A stretch of 64,000 nt of DNA from Rhizobium sp. GN54 (GCF_021026345.1 NZ_JAJNCZ010000003.1:496001-560000); one strand, 5' to 3'; positions 32,544 through 42,227 are shown, numbered from the stretch's first letter. Made by a program: numbers and translations. Notes: generated by a model from the sequence alone, not told the origin.

Positions 32544-33149
32544 TCACCTCCCTTCGTCCCGATTTTGATCGCGCGAAGCGAGGCGCTCCACGAGAGGGCC
32601 TGTCACGGCACCGAACATCTGCGGATCGCCATAGGCGCGCGCGGAGAGCATCGCCCCGTGAACCGTCGCCATGAACGCTTCCGCCTCGGCGCGAGGGGTA
32701 CTCGCCAGTTGGAGTTGGCCATGGCGCGCGCCGCGCTCCAGCACGGATGCGAGCCAGGCGGACAGGGAGCGGAAATGCGCCCGGACTTCGAGGCCGACCT
32801 CCTCGGGCAGAACCGGGAGCTGGCTTGCCAGCAGCGCGCAGACGCAGAACGGTGCGCTCGCATCCGCAATACAGGCTTGCCAGTACCCGGTATAGGCGCG
32901 AAGCTGTTCGAGCGGATCGGACACCTGACGCTCGAGATTCGCCAATCCCGCCTCGGCCTCCTGCCGATACCGTGCTACCAGCGTTCGAACCAGATCGACC
33001 TTGCCGGGGAAGTGGTGATGGATGCTCGCCTTGCGGATTCCGACCACTTCGGCGATGTCGGCATAGCTGAAGCCGTTGTAGCCGCCGGCGACGATCAGGG
33101 ACCGTGCGCAGGCCAGGATGTCGTCGGAGGTGGTGGACACGTTGCTCAT
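32544..33149 (-). CDS. TetR/AcrR-family transcriptional regulator
   Basis: A 201-residue TetR-type repressor. The N-terminal helix-turn-helix is GFSYADIAEVVGIRKASIHHHFPGK, given here as GFSYADIAEVVGIRK and ASIHHHFPGK, followed by the usual DLVRTLVARYRQEAEAG ligand-domain start. Two cysteines in FCVCALLASQ resemble the TetR_C domain of AcrR-like regulators. ATG at 33149 is preferred over a TTG two codons earlier. A perfect palindrome sits 12 bases upstream, consistent with autorepression. It is co-transcribed with the NTF2-like gene, a common arrangement for detoxification or hydrolase-control cassettes. Confidence 0.9.
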   Translation of the reverse strand: MSNVSTTSDDILACARSLIVAGGYNGFSYADIAEVVGIRKASIHHHFPGKVDLVRTLVARYRQEAEAGLANLERQVSDPLEQLRAYTGYWQACIADASAPFCVCALLASQLPVLPEEVGLEVRAHFRSLSAWLASVLERGARHGQLQLASTPRAEAEAFMATVHGAMLSARAYGDPQMFGAVTGPLVERLASRDQNRDEGR

Positions 33150-33160
33150 GACCAATACCT

Positions 33161-33174
33161 ACCTACTAGTAGGT
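33161..33174. promoter_or_regulatory. TetR-type operator palindrome
   Basis: ACCTACTAGTAGGT is a perfect 14-bp palindrome placed 12 bases before the TetR start, where autorepressors usually bind. Its core recurs at 31879-31890 in front of the membrane-protein gene. Confidence 0.65.
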
Positions 33175-33318
33175 TGAGTGTCAAGCCTTGTCGACAACGC
33201 CGACGCATAGTGCACGCCGGATTGCCCGAACCTGCGGCGAGTCATGCCGACGCGCGCGCCCGGGGGCTTTTTGGAGGAGGCCGGGCGGCCCCCGATCTCC
33301 GGCAGCTGCGATTCCCGT

Positions 33319-33780
33319 TCAGGCAGCCTGCCGACCTTCGCCGGCAATGATGGTGAGACCGAATTCGCCTGCCACGGTAGCGATCTGCTCGGGCGTTTCC
33401 GGCTTGCAGAGTTCGATCATCAGGAAGAAGGACTCGAAACCGCCCGGCGTGACGACCACCATCAGCGCGCCTTCCTCGCTGCCGATGTTCTCGAACCGGT
33501 GGGGAATGCCGCGGGGAAGGGCGATGCATCCGCCCGCTGTCAGTTCGAGATAGTCGCCGGCGCACCAGAAGCCGAAGTGGCCTTTCAACACCCGGAAGAA
33601 CTCGTCCTCACGCTCGTGGACGTGAAGCGGCGGCCCTTCGCCGGGCGCGACGAAGGCCTCGAACATTCCGAACGTCCCGCCGGTATTGGCGGCCATCATG
33701 CGGATGACATGCCTGCCGAACGCCATCGCCGACGTTCCGTGTCCGGCGGGTGATACCGCCGCGCGCGAAAACTTGCTCAT
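33319..33780 (-). CDS. Cupin-domain protein
   Basis: A 153-residue single-domain cupin. The first metal motif is PLHVHEREDEFFRVLKGH (ligands His, His, Glu) and the second is GGCIALPRGIPHRFENIG, including the final His. Single-domain cupins include dioxygenases, isomerases and sugar epimerases as well as storage-type proteins; the substrate is not evident. ATG at 33780 has GGAG before it. The gene lies downstream of the MocR-type regulator on the same strand, after a gap holding two hairpins, and may belong to its regulon. Confidence 0.85.
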   Translation of the reverse strand: MSKFSRAAVSPAGHGTSAMAFGRHVIRMMAANTGGTFGMFEAFVAPGEGPPLHVHEREDEFFRVLKGHFGFWCAGDYLELTAGGCIALPRGIPHRFENIGSEEGALMVVVTPGGFESFFLMIELCKPETPEQIATVAGEFGLTIIAGEGRQAA

Positions 33781-33811
33781 GCTGGGTCTCCGGTTCTCTG
33801 TTGCATGGCCA

Positions 33812-33857
33812 GCGCCGCAATCGCGGCGCCATGGCTGCGAACCATGGGCTCGCAGCC
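33812..33857. other. Two adjacent hairpins between the MocR-type and cupin genes
   Basis: Perfect stems at 33812-33818 with 33823-33829 (GCGCCGC/GCGGCGC) and 33833-33840 with 33850-33857 (GGCTGCGA/TCGCAGCC) lie in the 166-base gap. They lack U tracts and may act in mRNA processing or partial termination. Confidence 0.45.
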
Positions 33858-33946
33858 GACTTATGCCCCGCCCGCCTGCTACGCGGTGTTCCCCGGGGCA
33901 CAGGTGCCGCTCCCGGCGATAGGGCGCGGCATCGCGCTGGATGCAA

Positions 33947-35350
33947 TCAGAAGAAGGAGCCGGCCATTTCCGGCGAACCTTCGAGGGCATGCCCCATGAA
34001 CTCGAGGGCGCCCTTGAGGGTCTGCCGGCCAATGGGGCCGCCGATGCAGACGCGGACCGCCTCGGGGGCGGGCCCGTCGACGGTGAAGGCATCGCTGGCC
34101 ACCACGCCGATCCCGGCCGAACGCATGTGACTGCCGAACGTCGACCGCGTCCAGCCGCCTGTCAGCGGCAGCCAGATGTTGAAGCTGATCGGATCGCTGC
34201 GATAGCTGCCGGCGGGCAGCACGTCCGCGACGAGCGCCTGTCGCGCCGCGGCCTCCTCGCGAACGAAGCGCAGGATACTGTCGGCGGTGCCGTCCTCGAT
34301 CCAGCGGGTCGCGAGCGCCACGGTCAGGGGCGAAGCCATGACGTTGTTCGCCCGCATGGCGCTCGCAAACGGCCATGCCGCCTTGGTATCCGGCGCGACG
34401 ACATAGGCGAGCCGCAATCCCGCGCCGATGCATTTCGCAAGTCCGCCGATATGCCAGGTCAGGTCGGGCGCCATCGCCGCCAGCGGCGGCGGGCCGTGGA
34501 GCGGGATGAAACCGTAGGCGTCGTCCTCGACGATCGGCACGTGATAGCGGCGCGCCACCGCGCAGATCTCCTCCCGCCGCCGCTCCGGAATCGTCAGGGT
34601 CAGCGGGTTCTGCAGGGTCGGGTTGAGATAGAGCGCCTTCGGCCTCCTGGCCTCGCAGGCTTGCGCGAATGCCGCGGGTATGATGCCGTCCGCGTCCATG
34701 GGCAGGCCGGCGAGCGTCAGCCGCAATTGGGCAGCGATCGAGCGCATCCCGGGGTAGGTGATGTTTTCCGAAAGCACGGTCTCGCCGGGCTTCGCCAGCA
34801 TGCCGAAGATCGCCAGCAGGGCCGGATGGGCGCCGGGCGTGACGAAGATGCGCTCCTGCGAGGCAACGAGCCCACGGCGACCGAGCCAGGCGGAGGCGGC
34901 ATCCTTGTCCATGCCGGCGCCGCCGAAGCTCTGGTAGCGTAGCAGCGGCACGAGGTTGGTGGCGACCGCCGAGAGCCCCTCGCGCATGCGGGCGAGGAGG
35001 TCCGGATCGTCCGGCTCCGGCGGCATGTTCATCGAGAAGTCTACGACGGAGGCGCGGCGCAGATCCGGGGTCGCATCGGATACGAAACCGCGGCGCTCTT
35101 TGTCGGTGCCGCCGGTCACGAACGTCCCGCGCCCGACATGCGACCCGACGAGGCCCCGCTTCTGCGCCTCGAGATAGCCGCGCGCCACGGTGGTGAAATC
35201 GATGCCGAGCCGCTTTGCGAGTTCGCGCTGCGGCGGCAGACGGTCGCCTGCAACCAGATGGCCACTGCGCAGGTCCATCTCGATCACGTCGGCGATCGCC
35301 ATGTAGCGGGGTCCGTTGCTGCGGCTGAGGTCAGGGTCCCAGGTCTTCAT
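33947..35350 (-). CDS. MocR/GabR-type PLP-dependent regulator (GntR wHTH fused to aminotransferase fold)
   Basis: A 467-residue MocR-family protein. Residues 1-80 form a GntR winged helix-turn-helix (DRLPPQRELAKRLGIDFTT). The rest is a fold-type I aminotransferase with NPTLQNPLT, VPIVEDDAYG and the Schiff-base lysine at 306 (HIGGLAKCIGAGLRLAYV). MocR proteins sense PLP-bound amino acids or amines and often control neighbouring genes. ATG at 35350 is chosen; a longer frame to 35530 would add 60 unrelated residues. Direct repeats of GACTGT 23 bases apart lie about 30-60 bases upstream, as expected for MocR operators. The adjacent cupin is a possible target. Confidence 0.9.
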   Translation of the reverse strand: MKTWDPDLSRSNGPRYMAIADVIEMDLRSGHLVAGDRLPPQRELAKRLGIDFTTVARGYLEAQKRGLVGSHVGRGTFVTGGTDKERRGFVSDATPDLRRASVVDFSMNMPPEPDDPDLLARMREGLSAVATNLVPLLRYQSFGGAGMDKDAASAWLGRRGLVASQERIFVTPGAHPALLAIFGMLAKPGETVLSENITYPGMRSIAAQLRLTLAGLPMDADGIIPAAFAQACEARRPKALYLNPTLQNPLTLTIPERRREEICAVARRYHVPIVEDDAYGFIPLHGPPPLAAMAPDLTWHIGGLAKCIGAGLRLAYVVAPDTKAAWPFASAMRANNVMASPLTVALATRWIEDGTADSILRFVREEAAARQALVADVLPAGSYRSDPISFNIWLPLTGGWTRSTFGSHMRSAGIGVVASDAFTVDGPAPEAVRVCIGGPIGRQTLKGALEFMGHALEGSPEMAGSFF

Positions 35351-35712
35351 ATCATTCCGTATCCGGCGCGCTGTCTGATTGACTGTATATTGTTGCGAGA
35401 TGCGACTGTCACTTACAATCATTCTGAATCGGGATATGGCCGCTTTCTCATCGACGCTGTACGGCGCCGTCTTGCAAGCGATTGAATGCATTTTGATGGC
35501 ATAGCCAAGACGCACCAGCGGACCTGGCATGGACGCCGGCGAAGATGCTCCTGCCGTGGACGATGACTGCGCGGCGACCGGAGCGAGCCTGCACGAATCC
35601 GCAGACCCCCGGCGACACGGAAATTATGGTTAACGTTCCGTTGTGATTTTCCAGGTAGTCAGGGAACAGAAGCGGCCGACCGCCGTTTACGCGCCGACCT
35701 GGAGGACAGACA
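35351..35712. other. Promoter-bearing gap between the MocR-type gene and a small plus-strand gene
   Basis: A 362-base gap. Its left part is AT-rich with the GACTGT repeats of the MocR promoter. The right part contains no convincing coding region or RNA until the ribosome-binding site (TGGAGGACA) of the small gene at 35713. Confidence 0.6.
35381..35409. promoter_or_regulatory. Direct repeats at the MocR promoter
   Basis: GACTGT occurs at 35381-35386 and again at 35404-35409, 23 bases apart (about two helical turns), 30-60 bases before the MocR ATG. MocR/GabR dimers typically bind spaced direct repeats. Confidence 0.45.
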
Positions 35713-35910
35713 ATGCTCGCAACCCTGCTGAACGTTCTGCGCAACGATCGCCACGAGGCGTCCGACACCGGCACCTTCGCCGATGGTGCGTTTCAGATCT
35801 CGGAAGCCGAACGGAGGCACCTATCGCAGCAACGCCGCGGCCAGCTCTCCTACCTGCGAGACTACGGCAACCGGCGTGCGATTGACGCGAGCAGGATCGG
35901 CCGCGCGTAA
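35713..35910 (+). CDS. Small basic protein of unknown function (65 aa)
   Basis: A 65-residue protein with a strong ribosome-binding site (GGAGGAC, 7 bases before ATG). The C-terminal half (EAERRHLSQQRRGQLSYLRD) is arginine-rich and helical, suggesting nucleic-acid or membrane-surface contact. No family is recognised. A GC-rich hairpin (GCCGCGCG/CGCGCGGC, 35900-35921) straddles its stop codon and separates it from the convergent purH gene. Confidence 0.6.
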   Translation: MLATLLNVLRNDRHEASDTGTFADGAFQISEAERRHLSQQRRGQLSYLRDYGNRRAIDASRIGRA

Positions 35911-35948
35911 CCCCGCGCGGCAATCCTACCCGGTCTCCCTGAGCCGGT

Positions 35949-37559
35949 TCAGTGGCGGAAGTGCCGCATCCCGGTAAAGACCATTGCGACTCCGGCTTCG
36001 TCGGCTGCCGCGATCACCTCGGCGTCACGCATCGAGCCGCCCGGCTGGATGACGGCGGTGGCGCCGGCTGCGATGGCGGAAAGCAATCCGTCCGCAAAAG
36101 GCAGGAAGGCCTCGGAAGCGACGGCCGAGCCGCGCGTCAGCGGCTCGGCAAGCCCCTTCGCCTTGGCCGCGTCCTCGGCCTTCAGGGCCGCGATCCGGGC
36201 CGAATCGACGCGGCTCATCTGGCCGGCGCCGATGCCCGCCGTCTGGCCGTCCTTCGCATAGACGACCGCATTGGACTTGACGTGCTTGGCGACCTTGAAG
36301 GCGAACTTCATGTCCTCGAGCTCCTGCGCTGTCGGCGCCCGCCGGGTCACGACCTTCAGCTGGAGATCTTCCACCATGCCGTTGTCGCGGCTCTGCACGA
36401 GCAGGCCGCCGGAGACGGTCTTCGCGGCGATGCCGGGCGTGCGCGGGTCGGGCAGAGCGCCGGTGACGAGCAGACGCACGTTCGGCTTGGTCGCAATGAT
36501 CGCGCGGGCGGCCTCGTCGGCATCCGGCGCGATGATGACCTCGGTGAACAGCTTGACGATCTCCTCGGCCGTCTCACCATCGAGCCGGCTGTTCAAGGCG
36601 ATGATGCCGCCGAACGCGGAGACCGGATCACAGGCGAGCGCGCGCTTGTAAGCTTCCTTCAGGCTGGGACCCGTCGCCACGCCGCAGGGATTGGCATGCT
36701 TGATGATGGCGCAGGCCGGCCCCTTCTCCGGCAGGAACTCGGCGACGAGCTCGAAGGCGGCATCCGTGTCGTTGATGTTGTTGTAGGAAAGCTGCTTGCC
36801 CTGCAGCAGCGTGGCCGTGGCGACGCCGGGCCGGTTCTCGCCGGTGACGTAGAATGCGGCCTTCTGGTGCGGGTTCTCGCCGTAGCGCATCTCTTCCTTC
36901 AGCGCGCCGCCAATCGTCCTGTAGGCCGGCGTCGCAATCTCCAGCGCCTCGGCAAACCAGTTCGAGATCGCCGTGTCATAGGCCGCCGTGCGGGCATAGG
37001 CCTTGGCGGCGAGCTTCTGCCGGAAGGCATAGGACGTCGTCCCGTCGGCCAGTTCCTCGAGCAGCGCCGCATAGTCGGACGGATCGGTGACGATCGTCAC
37101 ATAGGCGTGGTTCTTGGCCGAGGCGCGGATCATCGCCGGACCGCCGATGTCGATGTTCTCCACCGTCGTCGGGTAGTCGCCGCCCTTGGCGCGAACCTCC
37201 TCGAACGGATAGAGATTGATCACGGTCAGGTCGATCGCGCCGATCCCGTGTGCCGTCATCGCCTCGACATGCTCGGCATCGTCGCGGATCGCCAGCAGGC
37301 CGCCATGCACGTTCGGATGGAGTGTCTTGACGCGACCGTCCATGATTTCGGGAAAGCCGGTGACCTCAGACACGTCCGTGACCGCGAGGCCGGCCTCGCT
37401 CAGCGCCTTGTGCGTGCCGCCGGTGGAAAGAAGGCGGATCCCCTTCTTCGACAGCGCCTCCGCCAGCTCGACGATCCCCGACTTGTCGGAAACGGACAGC
37501 AGCGCGGTCTTCACCGCGACGCGATCGGGAGCAGGGATTTTCTTCGAAGCGACGGCCAT
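35949..37559 (-). CDS. purH: Bifunctional AICAR formyltransferase / IMP cyclohydrolase
   Basis: A 536-residue enzyme for the last two steps of purine synthesis: formylation of AICAR by 10-formyltetrahydrofolate and ring closure to IMP. The N-terminal IMP cyclohydrolase domain has [17 protein letters not shown] and [15 protein letters not shown]. The C-terminal transformylase domain has the catalytic Lys-His pair in [11 protein letters not shown] and ends with the conserved [15 protein letters not shown] region. Length and order match the family. The gene lies downstream of the heparinase-like gene, separated by 116 bases. In rhizobia purH usually lies in this neighbourhood with the heparinase-like protein and rsmB. 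Confidence 0.97.
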   Translation of the reverse strand: MAVASKKIPAPDRVAVKTALLSVSDKSGIVELAEALSKKGIRLLSTGGTHKALSEAGLAVTDVSEVTGFPEIMDGRVKTLHPNVHGGLLAIRDDAEHVEAMTAHGIGAIDLTVINLYPFEEVRAKGGDYPTTVENIDIGGPAMIRASAKNHAYVTIVTDPSDYAALLEELADGTTSYAFRQKLAAKAYARTAAYDTAISNWFAEALEIATPAYRTIGGALKEEMRYGENPHQKAAFYVTGENRPGVATATLLQGKQLSYNNINDTDAAFELVAEFLPEKGPACAIIKHANPCGVATGPSLKEAYKRALACDPVSAFGGIIALNSRLDGETAEEIVKLFTEVIIAPDADEAARAIIATKPNVRLLVTGALPDPRTPGIAAKTVSGGLLVQSRDNGMVEDLQLKVVTRRAPTAQELEDMKFAFKVAKHVKSNAVVYAKDGQTAGIGAGQMSRVDSARIAALKAEDAAKAKGLAEPLTRGSAVASEAFLPFADGLLSAIAAGATAVIQPGGSMRDAEVIAAADEAGVAMVFTGMRHFRH

Positions 37560-37675
37560 GGGGGTAATCTCCGGAAATGGGGCCGACGTCCGGGCGGGCC
37601 GCCGGCGGAAACATGCGCCCCGTTAACACACGAGCAGACGCGAGGAAACCGGCAAATTTTCCCTTTCCGCCGCTC

Positions 37676-39361
37676 TCAGCGGCGCTCGCGCCGCATGTGC
37701 CACTGCACCTCGGGAATGCTGCCGAGCGGCATGGTCAGCGTCAGCTGGTGCGCCGGGCGAACGCCGGAGGGATCTGCGAAGAAGACGTCTTCCTTCTCGG
37801 AGACAGCGACGTCGCGGCAGGAGAACGCCCACGTCTCGCCGTCATGGGCGACCAAACGCACCTCGTGCGGATCGACCGCGACGATCCGGATGGCCGGATG
37901 GACATGGAACCTGACGACGGCGACATTGGCGCCGCCGTCGGGCGCCGTGCAGTCCGGCTTGAAGAAGCGCTCGCGGCCGCGAATGTCGGTGCCGTTGCGG
38001 CCGAGATAGAGGTCCCGTTCGTAGATCAGGCCGAAATTCGCCACGTAGCCGTCGTGGCTGGCAACCAGCCCGTCGGCTCCGTCCGCCTTGTCATAGCGGG
38101 CCACATCGATCCTGGAGACGCCGCCGAAGATCACCGGCCCGAGGAAGCCCGAGCCGGAAATGCGCGCTGACGAAGTGTCGTTCAGGGTCGCGACCGACTG
38201 GGCCGCCGTCGCCCGCGAAAGCTGCCGGATGGCTTCACCGGCAAAGCGCGGGCGCCCCGAATTCACGAAGTAGCGATGCCTGCCGGACGACATCTCGAGC
38301 GACAGGCAGCCGGCCGTCGCAGTCGTCGACAGCGCCACGGAATGGGGCTTGCCCGTATCGACGATGATCGTCGTCTCGCCGGCTTCCAGCCGCTCGTAGC
38401 CTGTCTGTGGCAGGCCCCTGAACGGCGCGCCGGAGGTTTCGTCGTAGCGCAGCACCGACAGAAGCTCGTTCGCGAGCGTATAGGTGGCGCCGTTGAACAG
38501 CGCCAGTTCCCCGCCCTGGTGCCTGAAAAAGCGCAAGGCGGGATAGATGCGGTCGATACAGGGGATGAGTTGCTGCGGCACGTCGTGGCCGAGATTGACG
38601 TAGGTCTGGCGCAGCGGCAGGAGGTCGAACAGCAGATCGAGCCCGACGCGCGGATTGCGCGAGACGTGGCCGCCGTCGGAGAGGATCTGGCGGTCCAGTT
38701 CGCGGTCGAGATCGCGCGCGGCGCGGCGGATCTTCGTCGCCGAACTCGGCATCGCGATGGACGCCATGGCGAGCGCGATCCTGACCTTGAGCCGCGGCTC
38801 GCCGTCCGGGGTCGCGTCGGCGATATGGCGGAGGTAGCGAACCTGGAAGGCGAGGCTTTTCAGGAACCGGCGGTAGAAGGCATAGTCCGCGTCGCGAAGC
38901 ACGACCGGAGAGTGCGAAAGCCAGGCGACGATGCGCTGGGCGATGATCTCCGGCCGCCAGGCGACCCCGGCGATGCTCCTGCCATGGCCCGCGATCCAGT
39001 CGTCGATGATCCGCCGGACCACGAAAGAGCCCGCGTCCTTTTCCGCCACCCGCATGTGGCGGAGCCAGGCAAAGGCATGCAGCCGGTTGGCGAATTCCTC
39101 GGAAGGCAGCTCCAGCGCGAAGGGCGATTCGCCCTCGCAATCGAGCAGGCGCCCGGCGAGCGGAAACCGCCCGCCGATGATCTCTTCGGCGGTAAAGGCA
39201 TCGGCAGGCCTGAGGTCGGTCGGCGCCACCACGAGCCGCTCGGGCGTGCGGCCGGCGAAGCGCAGCGCCGACACGCGTCCGACGGCAAGCCGCCGGGAAA
39301 AGCGTCTCCACGTCTCGTGTCCATAGAGGTATGCCAGTCGTTGCCGGTCTGAAAGCCGCAT
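37676..39361 (-). CDS. Heparinase II/III family protein
   Basis: A 561-residue protein of the heparinase II/III family. It has the N-terminal alpha-helical toroid (segment LHAFAWLRHMRVAEKDAG) and C-terminal beta-sandwich lyase-like domain (GYERLEAGETTIIVDTG, HDGYVANFGLIYERDLYL). There is no obvious signal peptide. Biochemically characterised members are polysaccharide lyases, but this conserved alphaproteobacterial branch beside purH and rsmB has no assigned substrate. ATG at 39361 or TTG at 39367 could start translation; the TTG has the better-placed GGAAGAG. The upstream 108-base gap is AT-rich. Confidence 0.85.
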   Translation of the reverse strand: MRLSDRQRLAYLYGHETWRRFSRRLAVGRVSALRFAGRTPERLVVAPTDLRPADAFTAEEIIGGRFPLAGRLLDCEGESPFALELPSEEFANRLHAFAWLRHMRVAEKDAGSFVVRRIIDDWIAGHGRSIAGVAWRPEIIAQRIVAWLSHSPVVLRDADYAFYRRFLKSLAFQVRYLRHIADATPDGEPRLKVRIALAMASIAMPSSATKIRRAARDLDRELDRQILSDGGHVSRNPRVGLDLLFDLLPLRQTYVNLGHDVPQQLIPCIDRIYPALRFFRHQGGELALFNGATYTLANELLSVLRYDETSGAPFRGLPQTGYERLEAGETTIIVDTGKPHSVALSTTATAGCLSLEMSSGRHRYFVNSGRPRFAGEAIRQLSRATAAQSVATLNDTSSARISGSGFLGPVIFGGVSRIDVARYDKADGADGLVASHDGYVANFGLIYERDLYLGRNGTDIRGRERFFKPDCTAPDGGANVAVVRFHVHPAIRIVAVDPHEVRLVAHDGETWAFSCRDVAVSEKEDVFFADPSGVRPAHQLTLTMPLGSIPEVQWHMRRERR

Positions 39362-39475
39362 CGCCAATTAACTCTTCCCCCGCCCATAACTAGGCGCAGG
39401 CATTCCATGCGTCAATTCGCACATTAGAAATCGATTGTTGATGAAGGCGCCGACGCGCGGCGCGGCGATCCGCAA

Positions 39476-40876
39476 TCAATGTCTCTGGAGCAGGACCGCA
39501 TAGAAGCCGTCCAGCCCGCCCGGAAAGCCCTCTTCGCCTTTCAGCATGTCGGGCGTGGTACGAAATTCGCCAAGCGGCGATATGGCCTCTTCCAGCCCGG
39601 GCCAGTCCGCAGGGTCCAGCGGCACCCGAGACCAGCCCGACGCGCCGGCCAGGACACGCGCGACCATCTCCTCGCCCTCGATCGGATCGAGCGAGCAGTT
39701 CGAAAACACCAGATGGCCGCCGGACCGCACAAGGCCCATCGCATGAAGCAGCAACCGCTCCTGCAACCGGGCGAGCTTTTCGATATCGGCTGGTCCCTTC
39801 GTCCAGAGGACGTCCGGATGGCGCCTGATCGTCCCCGTCGACGAGCAGGGCGCGTCGAGCAGCACGGCATCGAACGGTTCCGCGGGCCTGAATTCGAGCA
39901 GGTTGGTCGCGGTCGTCTCCGCAGACAACCCCAACCGGGCAAGATTGCCTTCGAGCCGCTTCAGCCTGTTGGTCGACTGGTCCAATGCGGTCACCACGGC
40001 GCCGGCCTGCGCCAACTGTGCGGTCTTGCCCCCGGGCGCGGCGCAGAGGTCGGCGACCCGGCAACCGGCAAGGTCGGGAAAAAGCCGGGCGGGGATCGAG
40101 GCGGCTGCGTCCTGCACCCACCACTCTCCGGCGGCAAAACCTTCCAGATCCGGAACGCGACCGGCAAATGCCGGCAGGCGCACCGATCCGGTCGGCAGCA
40201 GGCGGCCGCCGAGCCGGCTTGCCCAGCCTTGCGGGTCACCCTTGACGGTCAGGTCGATCGCGACAGGCTCGAGTTGCGAATCGGAAATCTGCGCCGCCCG
40301 CTCGGGACCGTAAACCTCGGAGAGCCGATCGAAAAACCACGGCGGCGTAACGGGAACGGCATGGGTGGCCGTCAGGTGCGACGCCTTCTCGCGGGCAAGG
40401 CGGCGCAGAACGGCATTGACCAGACCGGCAAAGCGGCGGCTGCGCGGATCCGACCGAGCCTGCTCCACGGCGAGGTCGACGGCCGAGTGATCCGGCACGT
40501 CCAGATAGAGGATCTGGGCAGCGGCAACCACGAGAATATGATAAAGCGAGCGGGCACCCTCCGGCAGCGGCGTTTCCACCAGCGAATCGATGATCGCCTG
40601 GATCCGCGGCAGATGGCGCAGCGACGTGTTGAGGACGGCGCGCACCAGTGCGCGGTCGGCCTCCCTGAGGGCGCGGTATCCCGGGTTGCCGTTCTCGGCG
40701 TCCAGCATTCCATCCAGCGACACCCGCCGATCGACGACGGCGGCCAGCAACCGGGCGGCGACCTGCCGGGGCGCGATGCCGGTCTTCTCCGGTGCTTCCC
40801 GGGGACTGCCCTTGCGGGACGCCGGACGCGGTCGGGATTTCTGTTTCGGATGCGAATCGTTGCCGTCAGATGTCAA
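39476..40876 (-). CDS. rsmB: 16S rRNA (cytosine-967-C5)-methyltransferase, RsmB/Fmu
   Basis: A 466-residue rRNA methyltransferase. The N-terminal NusB-like RNA-binding domain (about residues 35-165) is followed by the SAM domain with motif [16 protein letters not shown]. The two catalytic cysteines are in [17 protein letters not shown] and [14 protein letters not shown]. It methylates C967 in helix 31 of 16S rRNA. Translation begins at a TTG whose TTGA overlaps the htpX stop, so it is coupled to htpX. An RK-rich N-terminal tail (about 30 residues) is typical of alphaproteobacterial members. Confidence 0.93.
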   Translation of the reverse strand: MTSDGNDSHPKQKSRPRPASRKGSPREAPEKTGIAPRQVAARLLAAVVDRRVSLDGMLDAENGNPGYRALREADRALVRAVLNTSLRHLPRIQAIIDSLVETPLPEGARSLYHILVVAAAQILYLDVPDHSAVDLAVEQARSDPRSRRFAGLVNAVLRRLAREKASHLTATHAVPVTPPWFFDRLSEVYGPERAAQISDSQLEPVAIDLTVKGDPQGWASRLGGRLLPTGSVRLPAFAGRVPDLEGFAAGEWWVQDAAASIPARLFPDLAGCRVADLCAAPGGKTAQLAQAGAVVTALDQSTNRLKRLEGNLARLGLSAETTATNLLEFRPAEPFDAVLLDAPCSSTGTIRRHPDVLWTKGPADIEKLARLQERLLLHAMGLVRSGGHLVFSNCSLDPIEGEEMVARVLAGASGWSRVPLDPADWPGLEEAISPLGEFRTTPDMLKGEEGFPGGLDGFYAVLLQRH

Positions 40877-41850
40877 GACCAGGGACCCTTTGGTGGTTCG
40901 GAACCACCGCGTCCCCAGCCAGTCGGTGGAACGGAACGCGATTTTCGCCCCGCCTTAGCAGCCTCGGCCGGGCGCGTCGAGGGCTGGGGCTGCGCGGTCT
41001 GGCGCATATCGGCGGCCATCGCTTCAAGTGCCGCAATCCGGTTTCCCGTATCCGGATGGGTCGAAAACAGGTTGTCCATGCGCGCGCCCGAGAGCGGATT
41101 GATGATGAACATATGGGCGGTCGCCGGGTTGTGTTCGGCCTCCTCGTTCGGAATGCGGCCTGCCGCCACCGCGATCTTCCGGAGCGCCGACGACAGCCAC
41201 AACGGGTTGCCACAGATCTCGGCGCCGCGCCGGTCCGCCGAGTACTCGCGGGTACGGCTGATCGCCATCTGCACCAGCATCGCCGCAAACGGCGCGACAA
41301 TCATCGCGATCAGAACCCCGATGAAGCCGAGCGGATTGTTGTTGTTCTCGCGGTTGCCGCCGAAGAACATGGCGAAATTCGCCAGCATCGAGATCGCACC
41401 GGCAATCGTTGCGGTGATCGTCATGGTCAGCGTGTCGCGGTTCTGGACATGGGCGAGCTCGTGAGCCATGACGCCGGCGACTTCCTCATAGGAAAGCGCA
41501 TGCAGGAGGCCGGTCGAAGCGGCGACGGCGGCGTTCTGCGGATTGCGGCCGGTGGCGAACGCATTCGGCTGATCGCTATTGATGACGTAGACCCGCGGCA
41601 TCGGCAGGCCCGCGCGCGCGGCCAGATCACGGACAATGCCGTAGTATTCCGGCGCACTGCGCTCGTCGACCTCCTTGGCGCCATACATCGACAGCACCAT
41701 CTTGTCGGCGTTCCAGTAGGAAAAGAGGTTGGTGGCAGCTGCGACGACGAGCGCGATCATCATGCCGCCCTTGCCGCCGATGAGAAAGCCGACGGCCATG
41801 AACAGGGCCGTCAGGAAGGCCAGCAGCATTGCCGTGCGGACGAGATTCAT
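40873..41850 (-). CDS. htpX: Membrane zinc metalloprotease HtpX
   Basis: A 325-residue peptidase M48. Two N-terminal hydrophobic helices (about residues 5-50) anchor it in the inner membrane, and the zinc motif is [13 protein letters not shown], with a further helical pair beyond it. The Glu ligand and [13 protein letters not shown] motif follow. HtpX degrades misfolded membrane proteins and is often stress induced. The C-terminal proline- and arginine-rich tail is longer than in E. coli, as usual in rhizobia. It is the first gene of an htpX-rsmB unit. Confidence 0.95.
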   Translation of the reverse strand: MNLVRTAMLLAFLTALFMAVGFLIGGKGGMMIALVVAAATNLFSYWNADKMVLSMYGAKEVDERSAPEYYGIVRDLAARAGLPMPRVYVINSDQPNAFATGRNPQNAAVAASTGLLHALSYEEVAGVMAHELAHVQNRDTLTMTITATIAGAISMLANFAMFFGGNRENNNNPLGFIGVLIAMIVAPFAAMLVQMAISRTREYSADRRGAEICGNPLWLSSALRKIAVAAGRIPNEEAEHNPATAHMFIINPLSGARMDNLFSTHPDTGNRIAALEAMAADMRQTAQPQPSTRPAEAAKAGRKSRSVPPTGWGRGGSEPPKGPWS

Positions 41851-41883
41851 GAGGTGTCTCCCCGATGAGAGGCGGTGCCGCGA

Positions 41884-41899
41884 TGTTTCACGTGAATCA
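41884..41899. other. parS-like centromere site 1
   Basis: TGTTTCACGTGAATCA differs from the symmetric parS consensus TGTTTCACGTGAAACA by one base. It lies between htpX and the DUF1674 gene, about 11 kb from parB. ParB is expected to bind it. Confidence 0.75.
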
Positions 41900-41981
41900 A
41901 GGCTTTGCCGCCAATGAGAATGTTCCTATATGATGGTGAAGGTTCGATCTTTTTCAATATCCCGACGATCAGGACGATGTG

Positions 41982-42179
41982 ATGCAGGGTGACAATGACA
42001 ACGTCAGCGGCGGCGGCCGCGTTCTTCCTCCGGCAGCACTCCGCGCGCTGAAGGAAGCCGAGGAACGGCGCGCGGCGGAGAAGGATGTGCCCCTGCCGCC
42101 CGAGATCGGCGGACGCGGCGGCCTCGATCCGGCCCGCTTCGGCGACTGGGAGATCAACGGTCGCGCCATCGACTTCTAG
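41982..42179 (+). CDS. DUF1674 / SDHAF4-like protein (succinate dehydrogenase assembly factor 4 family)
   Basis: A 65-residue protein ending in the family signature PEIGGRGGLDPARFGDWEIN(GRAIDF), here given as PEIGGRGG, DPARFGDWEIN and GRAIDF. The family includes mitochondrial SDHAF4/Sdh8, which assists flavinylated SdhA. The N-terminal half is a charged helix (ALRALKEAEERRAAEKD). ATG at 41982 follows AGGA by seven bases; a GTG one codon earlier is also possible. The bacterial role is presumed, not shown. Confidence 0.85.
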   Translation: MQGDNDNVSGGGRVLPPAALRALKEAEERRAAEKDVPLPPEIGGRGGLDPARFGDWEINGRAIDF

Positions 42180-42227
42180 GCTATATTTCCTATTGATTGG
42201 CAGTGGTTGACGGAATATATTCCTTGA

